From contig JBFWQM010000016.1 of assembly GCA_050249455.1 (NCBI GenBank), positions 1 through 39,670 of the forward strand: DNA of 39,670 nt, read 5' to 3'. This stretch comes from JBFWQM01 sp050249455 (lineage in GTDB: Bacteria; Pseudomonadota; Alphaproteobacteria; MPNO01; VGEU01). Numbering within the stretch: position 1 is the stretch's first letter; every line of letters begins with the position of its first letter. Positions 1 to 8,131 of this stretch are shown here, piece by piece. The notes beneath the pieces were generated by a model that saw only the letters and a program-made list of their open reading frames with translations, ran no database searches and was not told the DNA's origin. A program made the position numbers and the translations under genes.

Positions 1-1
1 C

Positions 2-1270
2 GGCCTGTCGCCGCCGGAGACGCTGGGGCCGCCGCTGCGGGTCGGCGACAAGGTCATCCTGCTGACCGGGCAATGGAAGGAGACATACACCTCGACCGGC
101 TCAGGCCGCACTGCCCGGCGCACCAGCACCATCGTCGACCTCTACGTCGACCTGTGGTCGTTCGACGCGGCGACCGCGACGCCGCAGTGGCGCAAGCGGC
201 TGCAGGTGCAGCGCGACGGCGCCAAGACCCAGCGCACCATCCTGGGCGCCGACGGCGACACGGTGTGGCTGCTGCTGCCGCACGGTCTGTTCGCCGCCTC
301 GCTTGCCGACGGCGCGGCGATCGCCGACCACACGGCGATCGAGGCGCGCAACCCGCCGCTGCAGGGCATGCTGTCGCCGGAGCGGCGCTTCTACCGCTTC
401 GACGGCCAGGGCCTGCACGTCACCGCCACGGACGCGCGGACATGGCGCATCGATCCCCGGACGCTCGTCGCGCGGCCGGCGACGGCTGCCGATGCAACGC
501 GGGCGCCGAAACCCGACGCGGTCGCCACTGCCTACTTCACGCCCAATGCCTCCTACGCCTATCAGGCGCGCGGCGTCGTGCTCGGCGACCGCTGGCTCGG
601 CGTGCTGTCGGATGCCGAGGCCGACTCGCTGTCGAAGCCGCCGGAAGTGCCCGGCGCCAAGCCGGGCGAGCGGCGCGGCGCGATGGCGTATTTCCTCGAG
701 ACCACCCAGGCGCCGCCCGCCTTGCCGACCTTCGCGCCGGTGCGCTACCGGCTTTGGTCGTCGCGCATCGTGCAGGTTTCCGCCGCGCCGCCCGACTGGC
801 CGAAGGGGATGCCGGACAACTGGGGCACGCGGCCGAAATACACTGAGATAAGAGCGCTGCCGGCGAGCCCGGAGTTCCTGCAGGGCGGGCTGTTCGGGCC
901 CTACGTCCATAATGGGGCGAAGCCGATCTTCCTGCGCGGCCCCGACAGCGTGCTGGTGCTGCACCGCGACCGGCTGGGCGAGCAGGGCCTCCTGCGCCTC
1001 GCCCGCGTCGCCGGGCCCGAGGGCCGCGTGGTGTGGGAAGCGGCGATGCCGCTCTCCGTGCTGCAGTCGGTGATGCCGGGCGGCGACACGCTGGTGCTCT
1101 ACGGCCGCCTGTTCACCCCGCCGCCCGCGGACGGCCGCCCGCGCGATCCGATGCACACCGCGCTGGAGCAGCTGGTCAGCATCGACCTCCGGTCGGGCAC
1201 GATGCGCGTGCACGAACAGTCGGTCGCCGCCACCGCGATGCCGGCCGAGCCGGCGGCGGCGCGGGAATAG
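2..1270 (+). CDS. Unrecognised protein, 5' end outside window
   Basis: The reading frame is open from the first bases of the window to a TAG at 1268-1270, so the gene starts upstream. About 422 residues are visible. The text is rich in Trp, Asp and Gly, with repeated units such as LWSFDAATATPQWRKRL and VWLLLPHGLFAASLADG. Short strand-like blocks recur, which would suit a propeller-like fold (inference). No membrane segment or catalytic motif is evident in the visible part. It loosely resembles proteins annotated as the PA2928 family, but I cannot confirm this and assign no function. An ATG at 206 lies in frame but is internal, because the preceding codons have the same character. It is followed after about 140 bases by a flavin oxidoreductase on the same strand. 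Confidence 0.7.
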   Translation, partial: GLSPPETLGPPLRVGDKVILLTGQWKETYTSTGSGRTARRTSTIVDLYVDLWSFDAATATPQWRKRLQVQRDGAKTQRTILGADGDTVWLLLPHGLFAASLADGAAIADHTAIEARNPPLQGMLSPERRFYRFDGQGLHVTATDARTWRIDPRTLVARPATAADATRAPKPDAVATAYFTPNASYAYQARGVVLGDRWLGVLSDAEADSLSKPPEVPGAKPGERRGAMAYFLETTQAPPALPTFAPVRYRLWSSRIVQVSAAPPDWPKGMPDNWGTRPKYTEIRALPASPEFLQGGLFGPYVHNGAKPIFLRGPDSVLVLHRDRLGEQGLLRLARVAGPEGRVVWEAAMPLSVLQSVMPGGDTLVLYGRLFTPPPADGRPRDPMHTALEQLVSIDLRSGTMRVHEQSVAATAMPAEPAAARE

Positions 1271-1411
1271 CCGTCATTTGCGGGATTGTCGTGCGGGGAG
1301 GGGACGCCCGCCGCCAAAGCCGCCGCCAAATAATCTGTACACGGACGAATTTTTCCGCGCTATCTTGCGCAAAGGCGGCGGGTGGACGCCGCGCGACTCG
1401 GGGAGCGGATC

Positions 1412-2608
1412 ATGGCGGCATCGGCACTGGCCCGGATCATCGTGCTCGGCGGCGGCTACGCCGGGCTGACGGCGGCGGCGCGCATGAGCGAGCGCGGGAT
1501 CGGCGCGGTCACGCTGGTCGACGCGAAGGACGAGTTCGTCGAGCGCATCCGCCTGCACGAGGTGGCGGCGGGCACCACGCCGCGCACCCTGCCCTACGTG
1601 GCGTTCCTCGCCGGGCGCGGCGGGTCGTTCGTCAAAGGGACCATTCGCGCCATCGACCCGGCCGCGCGGGCGGTGACGGTCGACCGGGCCGGCGGCGGCG
1701 CGGAGAGGCTGCCCTACGACGTGCTGGTCTATGCGCTCGGCAGCCGAACCGACCTGTCGGGCGTGCCCGGCGCGGCGGCGCACGCGGTCGGCCTCGACGA
1801 CGTGCCGGGCGCGCGGGCGCTGCATGCGATGCTGCAGGAACGCGGCGGCAAAGCGCACGTGCTGGTGGTCGGCGGCGGCCTGACCGCGATCGAGGCGGCG
1901 ACCGAATTCGCCGAGCGCTGGCCGTCGCTTTCGGTCTCCGTCGCGCTGGGCCAGACCTTCGGGCCAGAGGACCGTCCGGGCGGGCTGTCGCCGGCCGCGG
2001 TGGCGCATGTCGAGGCGACGTTCCGGCGGCTCGGCATCGCCGCGCACAAGGAGCGCGTGGCGCGGCTGGAGGCCGGCGTGGCGCACCTGACCTCGGGCCG
2101 CAGCGTGCCGTTCGACGCCTGCGTGTGGGGCGCGGGCTTCGCGGTGCCGCGGCTCGCCGCCGACGCCGGCATCGCGGTCAACTGGCGCGGCCAGGTCGTC
2201 ACCGACGCCACCTTGCGCTCGGTCAGCCATCCCGACGTCATCGCGGTCGGCGACGCGGCGGAGGTGGTGACGGAGCCCGGCGGCGCCTGCCGGATGAGCT
2301 GCGCCGCCGGCCGCCCGATGGGCGAGGCGGCGGCGGCGACCGCGGCGGCGCTGCTCGGCGGCGGCGCGCCCGACGCGTTCGGCTTCGGCTATGTCTTCCG
2401 CTGCGTCAGCCTGGGCCGCGAGGACGGGCTGATCCAGTTCGTCGACGAGGCCGACTGCCCGCTGCCCGAGATCTGGACCGGCGCGCGCGGCGCGCGGTGG
2501 AAGGAATACATCTGCCGCCGCACCCTCAACGGCATCGGCTTCGCCGACGACCTCGGCCCGCCGCCCGACACGCCGCCGCAGCGGCCGGCGAAGCGGGTGT
2601 CGGCATAG
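1412..2608 (+). CDS. NAD(P)/FAD-dependent oxidoreductase (NDH-2-like)
   Basis: This is a 398-residue pyridine nucleotide-disulphide oxidoreductase fold protein of the kind that includes type II NADH dehydrogenases. The FAD-binding GGGYAGL loop is at residues 13-19, a second dinucleotide loop GGGLTAIE is near residue 154 and the late FAD motif AVGDAAE is near 275. There is no CxxxxC redox pair of the disulphide reductase type. The ATG at 1412 is preferred over the GTG at 1382 because a GGAG sits six bases upstream and the protein then opens directly into the FAD strand. The roughly 140 bases before it contain an AT-richer patch (1331-1366) that may carry the promoter, with TATCTT at 1361 but no good -35. 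The substrate is unknown. It may be a respiratory quinone reductase, but it lacks an obvious amphipathic C-terminal membrane helix. Confidence 0.85.
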   Translation: MAASALARIIVLGGGYAGLTAAARMSERGIGAVTLVDAKDEFVERIRLHEVAAGTTPRTLPYVAFLAGRGGSFVKGTIRAIDPAARAVTVDRAGGGAERLPYDVLVYALGSRTDLSGVPGAAAHAVGLDDVPGARALHAMLQERGGKAHVLVVGGGLTAIEAATEFAERWPSLSVSVALGQTFGPEDRPGGLSPAAVAHVEATFRRLGIAAHKERVARLEAGVAHLTSGRSVPFDACVWGAGFAVPRLAADAGIAVNWRGQVVTDATLRSVSHPDVIAVGDAAEVVTEPGGACRMSCAAGRPMGEAAAATAAALLGGGAPDAFGFGYVFRCVSLGREDGLIQFVDEADCPLPEIWTGARGARWKEYICRRTLNGIGFADDLGPPPDTPPQRPAKRVSA

Positions 2609-2614
2609 GCCCGC

Positions 2615-3277
2615 TCACAAGCTCGGCAGCACCTCGCGCACCAGCGCGATGGTGATGCCGCGGCGGGCGGCCAGCGCCGCCGCGTCGAGGCGGGCAACCG
2701 CGGTGCGCGCGGCTTCGAACGACCGCTCGATCCGCGCGACCAGGTAGCTCAGCACCTCCGGCTCCACCGCGAGCTGGCGGTCCGCGAACAGCTTCGCGAG
2801 CACGGCGGCGATCAGCGCATCGTCAGGCAGGCCCAGCGCGACCGTGTCGGCGGCCGCGAGCCGCGACACCAGGTCTGGCAGCGCGCCCGGCCAGCGCGCC
2901 GGCGGCTCGCGCGTGGTCACCAGAACGTGGACGCCGGCGGCGGCCAGGATGTTGTAGAGGTGCAGCAGCGGCACCGGGTCCGCGATGCGATCGGCGTCCT
3001 CCACCACCACCGCGGCGGCGCCGGCGGCGAGCGCGTCGGGTCCTCGCGCGGCAAGTTCGCTGCCGGTCACCAGGCGCGCGTCGGAGCGCGCGCGCCATAC
3101 CGAGACCAGATGCGACTTGCCGCTGCCCGGCGGGCCATAGAGCACCAGCGCGCGTCGCGGCCAGTCGGGCCAGCGGTCGATCCACGCCACCGCGGCGGCG
3201 TTCGGCGGCGCCACGAGGAAATCCTCGCGCGCCAGCGCCGGGCGGTGGCCGAGATCGAGGGGAAGCTGCGTCGGCAT
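2615..3277 (-). CDS. hdaA: HdaA-like DnaA-homologous replication regulator
   Basis: This is a 220-residue DnaA-like AAA+ protein without a DnaA DNA-binding domain. In the Hda/HdaA family it acts with the sliding clamp to trigger DnaA-ATP hydrolysis after initiation. The N-terminus has TQLPLDL (residues 3-9), a good match to the clamp-binding QLxLxL peptide of this family. A Walker A motif GPPGSGKS is at residues 48-55 and an acidic VVVEDADR box is near residue 96. Its ATG overlaps the stop codon of the permease gene by one base (TGATG at 3275-3279), so it is probably translationally coupled and is the last gene of a four-gene minus-strand chain. It ends six bases from the end of the convergent oxidoreductase gene. 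The assignment as HdaA rather than a generic DnaA-related ATPase rests on the clamp motif, the length and the gene neighbours. Confidence 0.88.
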   Translation of the reverse strand: MPTQLPLDLGHRPALAREDFLVAPPNAAAVAWIDRWPDWPRRALVLYGPPGSGKSHLVSVWRARSDARLVTGSELAARGPDALAAGAAAVVVEDADRIADPVPLLHLYNILAAAGVHVLVTTREPPARWPGALPDLVSRLAAADTVALGLPDDALIAAVLAKLFADRQLAVEPEVLSYLVARIERSFEAARTAVARLDAAALAARRGITIALVREVLPSL

Positions 3278-4377
3278 CACGGCGCGGCGGGCGGCGGCAG
3301 CGGGTCCTGCGGCGTCGGCGCATCGGGGTCGTCGTAGACCGGGCTCGCCATGTAGCGGTTGACCGCATAGCGCACCAGCACGCCGGCCGCCGCCGCCATC
3401 GGCACCGCCAGCAGCACGCCGACGAAGCCGAACAAGGTGCCGCCGGCCAGCAGCGCGAAGATCATCCACACCGGGTGCAGCCCGACCCGCTCGCCGACCA
3501 GCTTGGGCGTGATGACGTTGCCCTCCAGCGCCTGGCCGACGAAGAAGATCGCGGCGATGATCGCGACGTCCTGCCAGGCGTCGAACTGGGCCAGCGCGAT
3601 GCCGACGCTGAGAAGCAGGCCGATCACCGCGCCGAAATAGGGGATGAACGTCACCGCGCCGGCGGCGAGCCCGACGATCAGGCCGAAGTCGAGGCCCGCC
3701 GTCGTCAGCGCCGTGGCGTAGAAGACGCCGAGGATCAGGCAGACGATCGCCTGGCCGCGCACGAAGCCCGACAGCCGGTCGTCGATCTCGCGCGCGAGCG
3801 CGCGGATGGTGGCCGCGCCGCGGCGCGGCAGGCATTCGTCCACGCGCTCGACGATGCGATCCCAGTCGCGCAGCAGATAGAACGCGACCACCGGCGTGAT
3901 CAGCATCAGCGACAGCAGGTTCAACAGCGCGAGGCCGCCGGTGACGAGGCCGCCCAATGCGGCCCCGATCCAGGCGCTCGCGTTCTTGGCGAGGCTGCCG
4001 GCGGTGTCGCGAAGGCTGGCGATATCTTCCTCGCTCAGCCGCGACTTCACCGACGGCAGCACATCCTGGAGACGTTGTCGCGCCAGGTCGAGGTATTGCG
4101 GCAGCCGCTCCAGGAACGAGGCGATCTGCGACTGCAGCAGCGGCACGACGATCACGAGCGCGGCGACAACGATCAGCACGAACGCGACCGTCAGGATCGT
4201 CGCGGCCAGCCAGCGCGGCGCGCCCCACCGCTCGATCCGGTCCGCCACCGGGTCGAGGAAATAGGCGACGCCCATGCCGGCCACGAACGGCAGCAGGATC
4301 GGGCTGAGCAGATAGAGCAGCGCGATGAAGACCGCGGTGCCAATCAGCCAGAACGCCGCCCGCCAACCCGGGCTCAT
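3277..4377 (-). CDS. AI-2E family transporter (PerM-like permease)
   Basis: This is a 366-residue polytopic membrane protein of the AI-2E exporter / PerM family, with about eight hydrophobic segments. The first pair lies near residues 6-50, there is a central soluble stretch (about 75-135), and the C-terminal half has the family pattern GLAAGAVTFIPYFGAVIG followed by VGQALEGNVITPKLVG. Family members move small molecules or ions and some are Na+/H+ antiporters. The substrate cannot be told from sequence. The ATG at 4375-4377 overlaps the upstream TGA (ATGA). The proline-rich C-terminus ends in a TGA that shares one base with the hdaA ATG. An extended reading from 4473 exists, but its first 32 residues are non-family text read through the upstream gene. 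Confidence 0.88.
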   Translation of the reverse strand: MSPGWRAAFWLIGTAVFIALLYLLSPILLPFVAGMGVAYFLDPVADRIERWGAPRWLAATILTVAFVLIVVAALVIVVPLLQSQIASFLERLPQYLDLARQRLQDVLPSVKSRLSEEDIASLRDTAGSLAKNASAWIGAALGGLVTGGLALLNLLSLMLITPVVAFYLLRDWDRIVERVDECLPRRGAATIRALAREIDDRLSGFVRGQAIVCLILGVFYATALTTAGLDFGLIVGLAAGAVTFIPYFGAVIGLLLSVGIALAQFDAWQDVAIIAAIFFVGQALEGNVITPKLVGERVGLHPVWMIFALLAGGTLFGFVGVLLAVPMAAAAGVLVRYAVNRYMASPVYDDPDAPTPQDPLPPPAAP

Positions 4378-4919
4378 GGATGCTTCTCCGCCCGCGCGAG
4401 GTGGCCGACCCACGCCACCACGTAGACGGCGCCCGACAGGAGGGTCGTGACGCCCACCAGGTACACCAGCCACTCGGTGAATTCGCCGAGGGCGAGGCCG
4501 ACGCCGAGCTGCGCGAGCACGGCCGCGGCGAGCGCGATCTGGCAGGCGGTGTTGAACTTGCTGGCGACGTGCGGACGCATGCGCGTCTCGCCGCCGAGCA
4601 CCAACAGCAGCAGCACCGCGCCGACGATCAGGACGTCGCGCGACACCACCAGGATGACCAGCCAGCTCGGCAGGTGCCCGGCGTGGCCGAGGGTGATGTA
4701 TACGCCGACGAGCAGGAACTTGTCGGCGATCGGGTCGAGGAACGAGCCGAGCTGCGACATCTGGTTGAAGCGCTTGGCGATATACCCGTCCACGGCGTCG
4801 GACAGGCCGGCGGCGACGAACAGCCAGAACGCCGCGCCGTAGGCCGACTGCAGGATCAGGTACAGCGTCACCGGCACGGCCAGCAGCCGCGCCAGAGAGA
4901 TGGCATTCGGCAGGTTCAC
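4374..4919 (-). CDS. CDP-alcohol phosphatidyltransferase family protein
   Basis: This is a 181-residue integral membrane enzyme that would move a phosphatidyl group from CDP-diacylglycerol to an alcohol in the inner membrane. The signature lies around residues 41-65: SDAVDGYIAK, then a Gly, then FLDPIADK. The aspartates of DG..A-(8)-G...D...D are kept, but the usual Arg after the Ala is Lys. About six hydrophobic helices follow the expected pattern, and the length equals that of PgsA-type enzymes. The acceptor (glycerol phosphate, phosphatidylglycerol or another alcohol) is not determinable, so I give no gene symbol. The start is a GTG at 4919 that overlaps the upstream DUF2066 stop (GTGA), giving MNLPNAISLARLL, a normal N-terminus for the family. 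The product stops four bases into the permease gene. Confidence 0.87.
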   Translation of the reverse strand: MNLPNAISLARLLAVPVTLYLILQSAYGAAFWLFVAAGLSDAVDGYIAKRFNQMSQLGSFLDPIADKFLLVGVYITLGHAGHLPSWLVILVVSRDVLIVGAVLLLLVLGGETRMRPHVASKFNTACQIALAAAVLAQLGVGLALGEFTEWLVYLVGVTTLLSGAVYVVAWVGHLARAEKHP

Positions 4920-6097
4920 GGGCGGAGGCCCGGCCCCGTCGAACGCGCCTCGCGGCCGTCGCCGGTCAGCGTCCAGCCCTCCGGGCCCTGCACCAGCGCC
5001 AGACCGGCGCGCGACAGCGCCTCCGCGAGCCGCGCCTCGTCGCCGGCGTAGCGCAGGTTCAGCGTCGCGGCGCTGCGCGTCATCGACACCAAGTCCACCG
5101 ACCGCACCGAGGGGACCCCGGTCAGCGCACGCCGGACTCGCATCCAGTCGCCGAAGCCCGAGATCGGCACCGCGACGGTGATCGTCGCTTCGTGGCCGTC
5201 CTGCAGGCGGTTGTCGCGCTTCCACGCCTCCTCGAGCTCGGCACGGATCGCAACCGCCGCGCGCTGCATCAGCGCGTCGGGCGCCTCGTCCGGCTTGGCG
5301 GCGAAGCTGTTGACCAGGGTCGACTCCACGGCCGGCCCGCCGTAGCGCGCGGTCGCGACCTGCAGCGCGCCGCCGCGCATCGATGCGGTCATCACGATCG
5401 CGCCGGCCGCGCCATATCGGGCGGCGATCGCCTGCAGCTTCGCCTCGTCGGGCGCCAGGGCCTCCTCCGCCGTCAGGTCGCGGATGTCGGAGAAATCGCC
5501 GAGCGGGATATAGAGGGGCAGCAGCCCGTCGCCGCCGCCGACCGCCGCCCATGCGCCGAGCCAGGGGTTGGCGTCGTCCCACAGCAGCGTGCGCTCGCCG
5601 TCGCGCCACACCGGAATGACCAGCAACGGCCGCGCCCGCACGTCGGCGAAGCCGACCCCGGCATTGGCGAGGACGCGGCGCACGGCCTCGGGGTTGAACA
5701 GGAAGCGCAGCGTGGCGGTGTAGCTGACGTTCGACCGCTTCTCCTCCTGCACCTCGAAGCCGCGCAGGAGGCCGGCCACCGCCTCGGCATCCAGCCGCGG
5801 CGCACGTTCGGCGTCGGCGCGGGTGGCGAGCCGCTCCGCCAGCCGGCGGAACGCGGCGACGTGGCCTTCGGCCACCGCCTTGTCGCGGGCGGCCGTCGCC
5901 GAATCGGCGGTCGCCGACACGTTGACGCCCGAGACGGTGTAGACCTCCGCCGTCGCCGCGGCCGACGGGCGCTGCGCGGCCGACGGCGGGGCGAAGGCGA
6001 TCGAGACGAGCAGCAGCAACGCCGCCGTGAACGGCACGGTGCGACGCCGCCGCGCCGTTGCAAACCTGAGCGGATCGGCTATGTTCGGCATGGCCAT
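4916..6097 (-). CDS. DUF2066 domain-containing exported protein
   Basis: This is a 393-residue protein with an N-terminal arginine cluster and a hydrophobic segment (about residues 20-37) ending in PSAAQ, consistent with a signal peptide and periplasmic location. The remainder matches the DUF2066 family as I know it: VYTVSGVNVSATADSATAARDKA near residue 50, a middle LLVIPVWRDG block and two later alpha/beta regions. Function is unknown. It heads a minus-strand chain with CDP-alcohol transferase, PerM and HdaA. The ATG at 6097 is chosen because AGGGG lies about ten bases upstream. ATGs at 6091 and 6127 are possible but less well placed. It diverges from purM with only 51 bases between the two start codons. 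Confidence 0.85.
   Translation of the reverse strand: MAMPNIADPLRFATARRRRTVPFTAALLLLVSIAFAPPSAAQRPSAAATAEVYTVSGVNVSATADSATAARDKAVAEGHVAAFRRLAERLATRADAERAPRLDAEAVAGLLRGFEVQEEKRSNVSYTATLRFLFNPEAVRRVLANAGVGFADVRARPLLVIPVWRDGERTLLWDDANPWLGAWAAVGGGDGLLPLYIPLGDFSDIRDLTAEEALAPDEAKLQAIAARYGAAGAIVMTASMRGGALQVATARYGGPAVESTLVNSFAAKPDEAPDALMQRAAVAIRAELEEAWKRDNRLQDGHEATITVAVPISGFGDWMRVRRALTGVPSVRSVDLVSMTRSAATLNLRYAGDEARLAEALSRAGLALVQGPEGWTLTGDGREARSTGPGLRP
6058..6085 (+). promoter_or_regulatory. Candidate sigma70-type promoter for purM-purN
   Basis: TTGCAA (6058-6063), a 16-base spacer and TATGTT (6080-6085) lie inside the 5' end of the divergent DUF2066 gene. Transcription would begin near 6092 and give a leader of about 57 bases to the ATT start of purM. 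The hexamers match well for such a GC-rich genome. Confidence 0.45.
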
Positions 6098-6148
6098 CGT
6101 GGGAAACCCCTGGGGCAATCTTAGCATTTTCGTTCGGGCGAGGAACCC

Positions 6149-7210
6149 ATTAGCGGCGCGCTCTATAAGGACGCGGGCGTCGACATCGACGCCGCGACGC
6201 GGCTGGTCGAGGCGATCAAGCCGCTGGCCCGCGCCACCGCGCGCGCCGGCGCGATCGGCGGCATCGGCGGCTTCGGCGCGCTGTTCGATCCCAGGGCCGC
6301 GGGTTTCCGCGACCCGATCCTGGTCGCCACCACCGACGGGGTCGGCACCAAGCTGAAGGTCGCGCTCGCCGCGGGGCGGCACGACAAGGTCGGCATCGAC
6401 CTGGTCGCGATGTGCGTCAACGACCTCGTCGTGCAGGGCGCGGAGCCGCTGTTCTTCCTCGACTACTTCGCCACCGGGCGCCTGGAGCCCGGCCGCGGCG
6501 CGGTCATCGTCGGCGGCATCGCCGAAGGCTGCCGCATCGCCGGCTGCGCGCTGATCGGCGGCGAGACGGCGGAAATGCCGGGCATGTACGCCGGCGAGGA
6601 CTACGACCTCGCCGGCTTCGCGGTCGGCGCGGTGGAGCGCGGGCAGGAGCTGACGGGCGCCGCAATCCGCGCGGGCGACGTGGTTCTGGGCCTCGCGTCG
6701 TCGGGGCTGCATTCGAACGGCTTCTCGCTGGTCCGCCACGTGGTCGATCGCGCCGGCCTCGGCTACGACGCGCCAGCGCCGTTCGCTGCCGGCCCGCTGG
6801 GCGAGGCGCTGGTGACGCCGACGCGCATCTACGTCCGCTCGTGCCTGGCGGCGCACCGCGCCGGGCTGCTCAAGGGGCTCGCCCACATCACCGGCGGCGG
6901 CTTCACGGAGAACATCCCCCGCGTGCTGCCGGACGACGTGGCGGTCCACATCGACGCGCGGGCGTGGACGGTGCCGCCGGTGTTCCGCTGGCTGGCGACG
7001 ACCGGCAACGTCGCGCCGGCGGAGATGATGCGGACCTTCAACTGCGGCATCGGCATGGTGGCGGTCGTCGCGCCGGACAAGGCGGAAGCGGCCGCGGCGA
7101 TGTTGACCGCGGAAGGCGAGGCGGTGCGGCGCATCGGGCACATCGTCGCGCGCGCCGGCGACGGGCCGGCCGCGGTCATCGACGGCCTCGAGGCGGCATG
7201 GGCGGCCTGA
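6149..7210 (+). CDS. purM: Phosphoribosylformylglycinamidine cyclo-ligase, ATT start
   Basis: PurM (AIR synthetase) closes the imidazole ring in step five of purine synthesis, using ATP in the cytoplasm. The 353 residues fit the family (about 345). The N-terminus reads YKDAGVDIDAA, followed by GGFGALFD and the ATP-site motif TDGVGTKLKVA; later come NDLVVQGAEPLFFLDYFATG and GGGFTENIPR. The conserved N-terminus has no ATG, GTG or TTG in frame between the TAG at 6122 and the ATG at 6410. An ATT at 6149 follows GAGG (6140-6143) by five bases and yields a normal-length protein, so I take it as the start. An ATG-based call at 6410 would cut off the first 87 residues, including the ATP-site motif. 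It overlaps purN by 13 bases. Confidence 0.9.
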   Translation: MSGALYKDAGVDIDAATRLVEAIKPLARATARAGAIGGIGGFGALFDPRAAGFRDPILVATTDGVGTKLKVALAAGRHDKVGIDLVAMCVNDLVVQGAEPLFFLDYFATGRLEPGRGAVIVGGIAEGCRIAGCALIGGETAEMPGMYAGEDYDLAGFAVGAVERGQELTGAAIRAGDVVLGLASSGLHSNGFSLVRHVVDRAGLGYDAPAPFAAGPLGEALVTPTRIYVRSCLAAHRAGLLKGLAHITGGGFTENIPRVLPDDVAVHIDARAWTVPPVFRWLATTGNVAPAEMMRTFNCGIGMVAVVAPDKAEAAAAMLTAEGEAVRRIGHIVARAGDGPAAVIDGLEAAWAA

Positions 7211-7866
7211 AGGTCGCGGTCCTGATCTCGGGCCGCGGCAGCAACCTGCAGGCGCTGCTGGATGCCTGCGCCGTCCCCGGCTTCCCTGCCCGCATCGTGC
7301 TCGTGATCTCCAACGTCCCCGGCGCCGCCGGGCTGCAACGCGCCGAGGCCGCCGGCGTTCCGGCCGCGGTGGTCGATCATCGCGCGTTCGACGCGCGCGA
7401 GACGTTCGAGGCGGCGTTGAACCAGGCGCTCGACGCCGCGGGGGCCGAGCTGGTCTGCTGCGCCGGCTTCATGCGGGTGCTGACACGGGGCTTCGTCGAG
7501 CGCTGGCGCGACCGGCTGGTCAACATCCATCCGTCGCTGCTGCCGGCCTACAAGGGGCTCGACACCCATGCCCGCGCCCTGGCCGACGGGGTGCGCTTCG
7601 CCGGCTGCACGGTCCACTACGTCCGCGCCGACGTCGATGCCGGCCCGATCGTCGTCCAGGCGGCGGTGCCGGTGCTGCCGGGCGACGACGAAGCCGCATT
7701 GGCCGCCCGGGTCCTGGACGCGGAGCACCGCTGCTATCCCCTCGCCCTCCGCCTGATCGCCGAGGGCCGCGTGCGGCTGGCCGGGGAGCGCGTAGCGATC
7801 GACGGCGCGACGTGGCCGGAAGCGGCGCTGGTAAGCCCAACGGGGTTCCGGCCGGGCGCGGATTAG
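7198..7866 (+). CDS. purN: Phosphoribosylglycinamide formyltransferase
   Basis: PurN transfers a formyl group from 10-formyl-tetrahydrofolate to GAR, step three of purine synthesis. The 222 residues open with KVAVLISGRGSNLQALLDA, the phosphate-binding loop. The catalytic segment NIHPSLLPAYKGLDTH supplies Asn and His, and the downstream VDAGPIVVQ supplies the Asp. The ATG at 7198 lies inside the last codons of purM (13-base overlap), so the two genes are cotranscribed and probably translationally coupled. The C-terminal extension beyond GERV is slightly longer than in E. coli PurN (212 aa). The stop at 7866 is followed at once by a candidate promoter for the small oxidase subunit. Confidence 0.95.
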   Translation: MGGLKVAVLISGRGSNLQALLDACAVPGFPARIVLVISNVPGAAGLQRAEAAGVPAAVVDHRAFDARETFEAALNQALDAAGAELVCCAGFMRVLTRGFVERWRDRLVNIHPSLLPAYKGLDTHARALADGVRFAGCTVHYVRADVDAGPIVVQAAVPVLPGDDEAALAARVLDAEHRCYPLALRLIAEGRVRLAGERVAIDGATWPEAALVSPTGFRPGAD

Positions 7867-7874
7867 GCTATAGA
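7846..7874 (+). promoter_or_regulatory. Weak candidate promoter for oxidase subunit IV
   Basis: TATAGA (7869-7874) stands right after the purN stop, with a poor -35 TTCCGG (7846-7851) at 17 bases. The sequence after the -10 is GC-rich (gacgcccgcg), like other -10 sites in this window. It would give a short leader to the ATG at 7920. The gene could equally be read from purM. Confidence 0.3.
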
Positions 7875-7919
7875 GACGCCCGCGCCGCATGCGGCGGCCG
7901 AAGGAGGAGACGCGACCCG

Positions 7920-8048
7920 ATGGCCCACGAGCGACAGGAAGACTTCCCGACCCACCTGCAGGGCTGGTCCGGCTTCTGCAAGTTCCTGACCTGGGGCACG
8001 GTCGGCGTCATCATCGTCTTGATCCTGATGGCGCTGTTCCTGGTCTAG
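7920..8048 (+). CDS. aa3-type cytochrome c oxidase subunit IV
   Basis: This is a 42-residue single-pass membrane protein. After a short polar N-terminus (MAHERQEDFPTHLQGW) it has FCKFLTWGTVGVIIVLILMA, a pattern typical of the small fourth subunit of alphaproteobacterial aa3 oxidases (Pfam COX_aa3-type). In Paracoccus this subunit packs against the core oxidase and is dispensable for activity (established knowledge). An AAGGAGGAG about 10 bases upstream supports the ATG at 7920. It lies after purN on the same strand and away from other oxidase genes, as is common for this gene. It is convergent with ndk. Confidence 0.9.
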   Translation: MAHERQEDFPTHLQGWSGFCKFLTWGTVGVIIVLILMALFLV

Positions 8049-8076
8049 ACGTCCCGCGGCGTCCGCGACCCGTCCC

Positions 8077-8093
8077 GGGCGGGGCGCCCGCCC
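8077..8093. other. GC hairpin after oxidase subunit IV
   Basis: GGGCGGG (8077-8083) and CCCGCCC (8087-8093) form a perfect 7-bp stem with a three-base loop in the convergent gap between the oxidase subunit and ndk. No T-run follows on either strand, so any role in transcription end would be pausing or mRNA protection (inference). Confidence 0.35.
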
Positions 8094-8131
8094 CCGGCCG
8101 GTGCGCCCGGCCCGGCGGGCGACGACCCCGC

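Noticed and set aside
1033..2655. A 540-codon plus-strand frame across the first two genes
   Set aside because: Its composition is a shadow of the oxidoreductase frame, which has proper FAD motifs.
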